Source of the DNA: DUOJ01 sp041676265
GTDB taxonomy: Bacteria; Spirochaetota; Spirochaetia; Sphaerochaetales; Sphaerochaetaceae
Assembly: GCA_041676265.1 (NCBI GenBank)
Contig: JBAYSE010000092.1
Coordinates: forward strand, 1-6,498
Length of the DNA stretch: 6,498 nucleotides
Direction: 5' to 3'
The notes below the pieces were generated by a model. It saw nothing but the letters and a program-made list of their open reading frames with translations, was not told the origin of the DNA and did no database searches. The position numbers and the translations under genes were made by a program. Positions 5,749-6,498 of this stretch are shown here, one piece after another (within the stretch, counting starts at the first letter, position 1; every line of letters begins with the position of its first letter).

Positions 5749-5777
5749 ATTATACCTCAAAAACGGCGATGTAACAA
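5749..5777 (-). promoter_or_regulatory. carD operon promoter P2, predicted leaderless
   Basis: Minus strand: TTGTTA (5777-5772), 17 bp, TATAAT (5754-5749). The -10 is perfect, the -35 matches at four of six positions and the spacing is optimal. Only 6 nt separate the -10 from the ATG at 5742, so transcription should start at or next to the A of the start codon. A GAGG lies 12 nt before the ATG, but it is upstream of this predicted start and would not be in the transcript. Confidence 0.6.
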
Positions 5778-5785
5778 GTATAGCA
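5777..5785 (-). promoter_or_regulatory. Second extended -10 for the carD operon (P1)
   Basis: Minus strand TGC-TATACT (5785-5777) is an extended -10 located 23 bp upstream of the P2 -10. A transcript from here would start near 5770, with a leader of about 28 nt that includes GAGG, 12 nt from the ATG. No good -35 is seen. Confidence 0.3.
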
Positions 5786-5803
5786 TAATTTGCCCTATTA
5801 GGT

Positions 5804-5809
5804 TATATT
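5804..5809 (+). promoter_or_regulatory. Possible -10 of malQ, leaderless geometry
   Basis: TATATT (5804-5809) is followed by 6 nt and then the malQ ATG, the same spacing as in the divergent carD promoter. The -35 is poor (TAGCAT at 17 bp). The only purine-rich element, AGG at 5800-5802, is 13 nt from the ATG, so a normal Shine-Dalgarno is missing. Confidence 0.35.
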
Positions 5810-5815
5810 TCCACG

Positions 5816-6498
5816 ATGGCCAAAAAGATACGTTACAGCGGAGTACTATTACATCCAACATCATTACCCTCAGCGCATGGCATCGGTGACTTTGGTGAAG
5901 AGGCCTATAGGTTTGTCGATTTGCTAGGTGAGGCCGCCGTCGGATTGTGGCAGATCCTCCCCCTTAGCCCGGTCGGGTACGGCTCGTCCCCTTATGCTGC
6001 CCTTTCAGCCTTTGCCGGCAATGAACTCCTGTTGAGCCTCAACCTCCTCAACGATGCAGAGCTTTTGTCACTAACCGATGTCCTTATCCATCCCAACTTC
6101 AAAGCGGGATATGTCGATTATAATGCGGTAAAAGCGTACAAAATGCCCCTCCTTTTTAAGGCTGCCCAAAACTTTCTCGCTCAAGGTGATTTGGCAGAAT
6201 TTACCCAATTCTGTGAAAGCAAGCGGGGGTGGTTGGACGACTATGCCCTCTACAGAACCCTCTGTAGCCACTACCAGGATACGCGGTGGTACAGTCACTG
6301 GGAGCAGGGACTCACCGTGCGCGATGAGGCAACTTTGGCAAAGTGGCGTAAGGTGAAAAAAGGGGAGATTGAGAGGTGGAAAGTCCTCCAATTCTTCTTC
6401 TACAAACAGTGGAAAGCTCTCAAAGAGTATGCGAATCACAAAGGCGTCGCTATCGTGGGCGACCTGTCCATCTTTGTCAGTGGCGATAGCGTCGACGC
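5816..6498 (+). CDS. malQ: 4-alpha-glucanotransferase (amylomaltase), N-terminal part
   Basis: This GH77 enzyme transfers alpha-1,4-glucan segments between maltodextrins, feeding glycogen and maltose metabolism in the cytoplasm. The reading frame is open to the window edge: 227 codons plus two bases, out of roughly 500 codons usual for the family. GH77 hallmarks are clear: SGVLLHPTSLPSAHGIGDFG (8-27), LWQILPLSPVGYGSSPY (44-60), SAFAGNELLLS (64-74) and VGDLSIFVSGDS (214-225), the last being the GDxPI[FY]V motif with serine in place of proline. The catalytic aspartate nucleophile lies beyond the edge and cannot be checked. It is transcribed divergently from carD across a 73 bp spacer. The ATG at 5816 has no good ribosome site, yet homology begins only a few residues later, so the start is probably correct or nearly so. 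Confidence 0.93.
   Translation, partial: MAKKIRYSGVLLHPTSLPSAHGIGDFGEEAYRFVDLLGEAAVGLWQILPLSPVGYGSSPYAALSAFAGNELLLSLNLLNDAELLSLTDVLIHPNFKAGYVDYNAVKAYKMPLLFKAAQNFLAQGDLAEFTQFCESKRGWLDDYALYRTLCSHYQDTRWYSHWEQGLTVRDEATLAKWRKVKKGEIERWKVLQFFFYKQWKALKEYANHKGVAIVGDLSIFVSGDSVD

Noticed and set aside
5743..5760. TTG start six codons upstream for CarD
   Set aside because: It lies across the TATAAT and has no ribosome site. The family's homology begins after the ATG at 5742.
6071..6439. Minus-strand open frame of 122 codons
   Set aside because: It lies wholly inside the malQ coding region, whose plus-strand translation carries clear GH77 motifs.

Overview
The window looks like chromosomal DNA of a spirochaete, with a gene content close to Sphaerochaeta or Treponema relatives. 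Four features point there: an EF-G of the mitochondrial-like 'spd' type, a CarD-IspD-IspF gene string, an IspD with the KKEF variant of its CTP-binding lysine motif, and a lipoprotein with a loose spirochaete-style lipobox. This placement is inferred from protein sequence, not from a marker gene. Base composition is near 48% G+C throughout and nothing in the core genes suggests recent transfer.

Layout, left to right. (1) Positions 1-108 hold three imperfect 24-25 bp direct repeats that resemble the repeated transposase-binding sites at the ends of IS21-family elements. They appear to cut off the 3' end of a small lipoprotein gene on the minus strand (54-437). (2) A HIT-family hydrolase (564-977, minus) and an EF-G (1216-3309, plus) diverge from a 238 bp spacer. 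This spacer contains overlapping divergent promoter candidates and a foldable EF-G leader of about 130 nt. (3) Behind EF-G, with its own extended -10 promoter, lies a 235-residue RecA/KaiC/DnaB-like P-loop protein (3381-4088, plus). It lacks some key ATPase residues. (4) A compact minus-strand operon carD-ispD-ispF (5742 down to 4078) meets it tail to tail with an 11 bp overlap. (5) malQ (4-alpha-glucanotransferase) starts at 5816 on the plus strand and runs off the right edge.

How the genes work together. IspD and IspF catalyse two non-consecutive steps of the MEP isoprenoid pathway (IspE acts between them) and are transcribed behind CarD, an RNA polymerase-binding regulator of promoter opening. 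EF-G is a translation factor, and the HIT protein probably a purine nucleotide hydrolase. MalQ belongs to maltodextrin and glycogen metabolism. The region is mostly housekeeping. No defence system, CRISPR array, prophage or biosynthetic cluster is visible.

The points most worth a second look are the carD/malQ divergent spacer, where both start codons sit 6 nt after a -10-like hexamer and lack a well-placed Shine-Dalgarno (possible leaderless mRNAs), the degenerate P-loop protein, the structured EF-G leader, the insertion-sequence end that truncates the lipoprotein, and the shortened C-terminal loop of IspF. No stretch longer than 300 bases lacks a gene.
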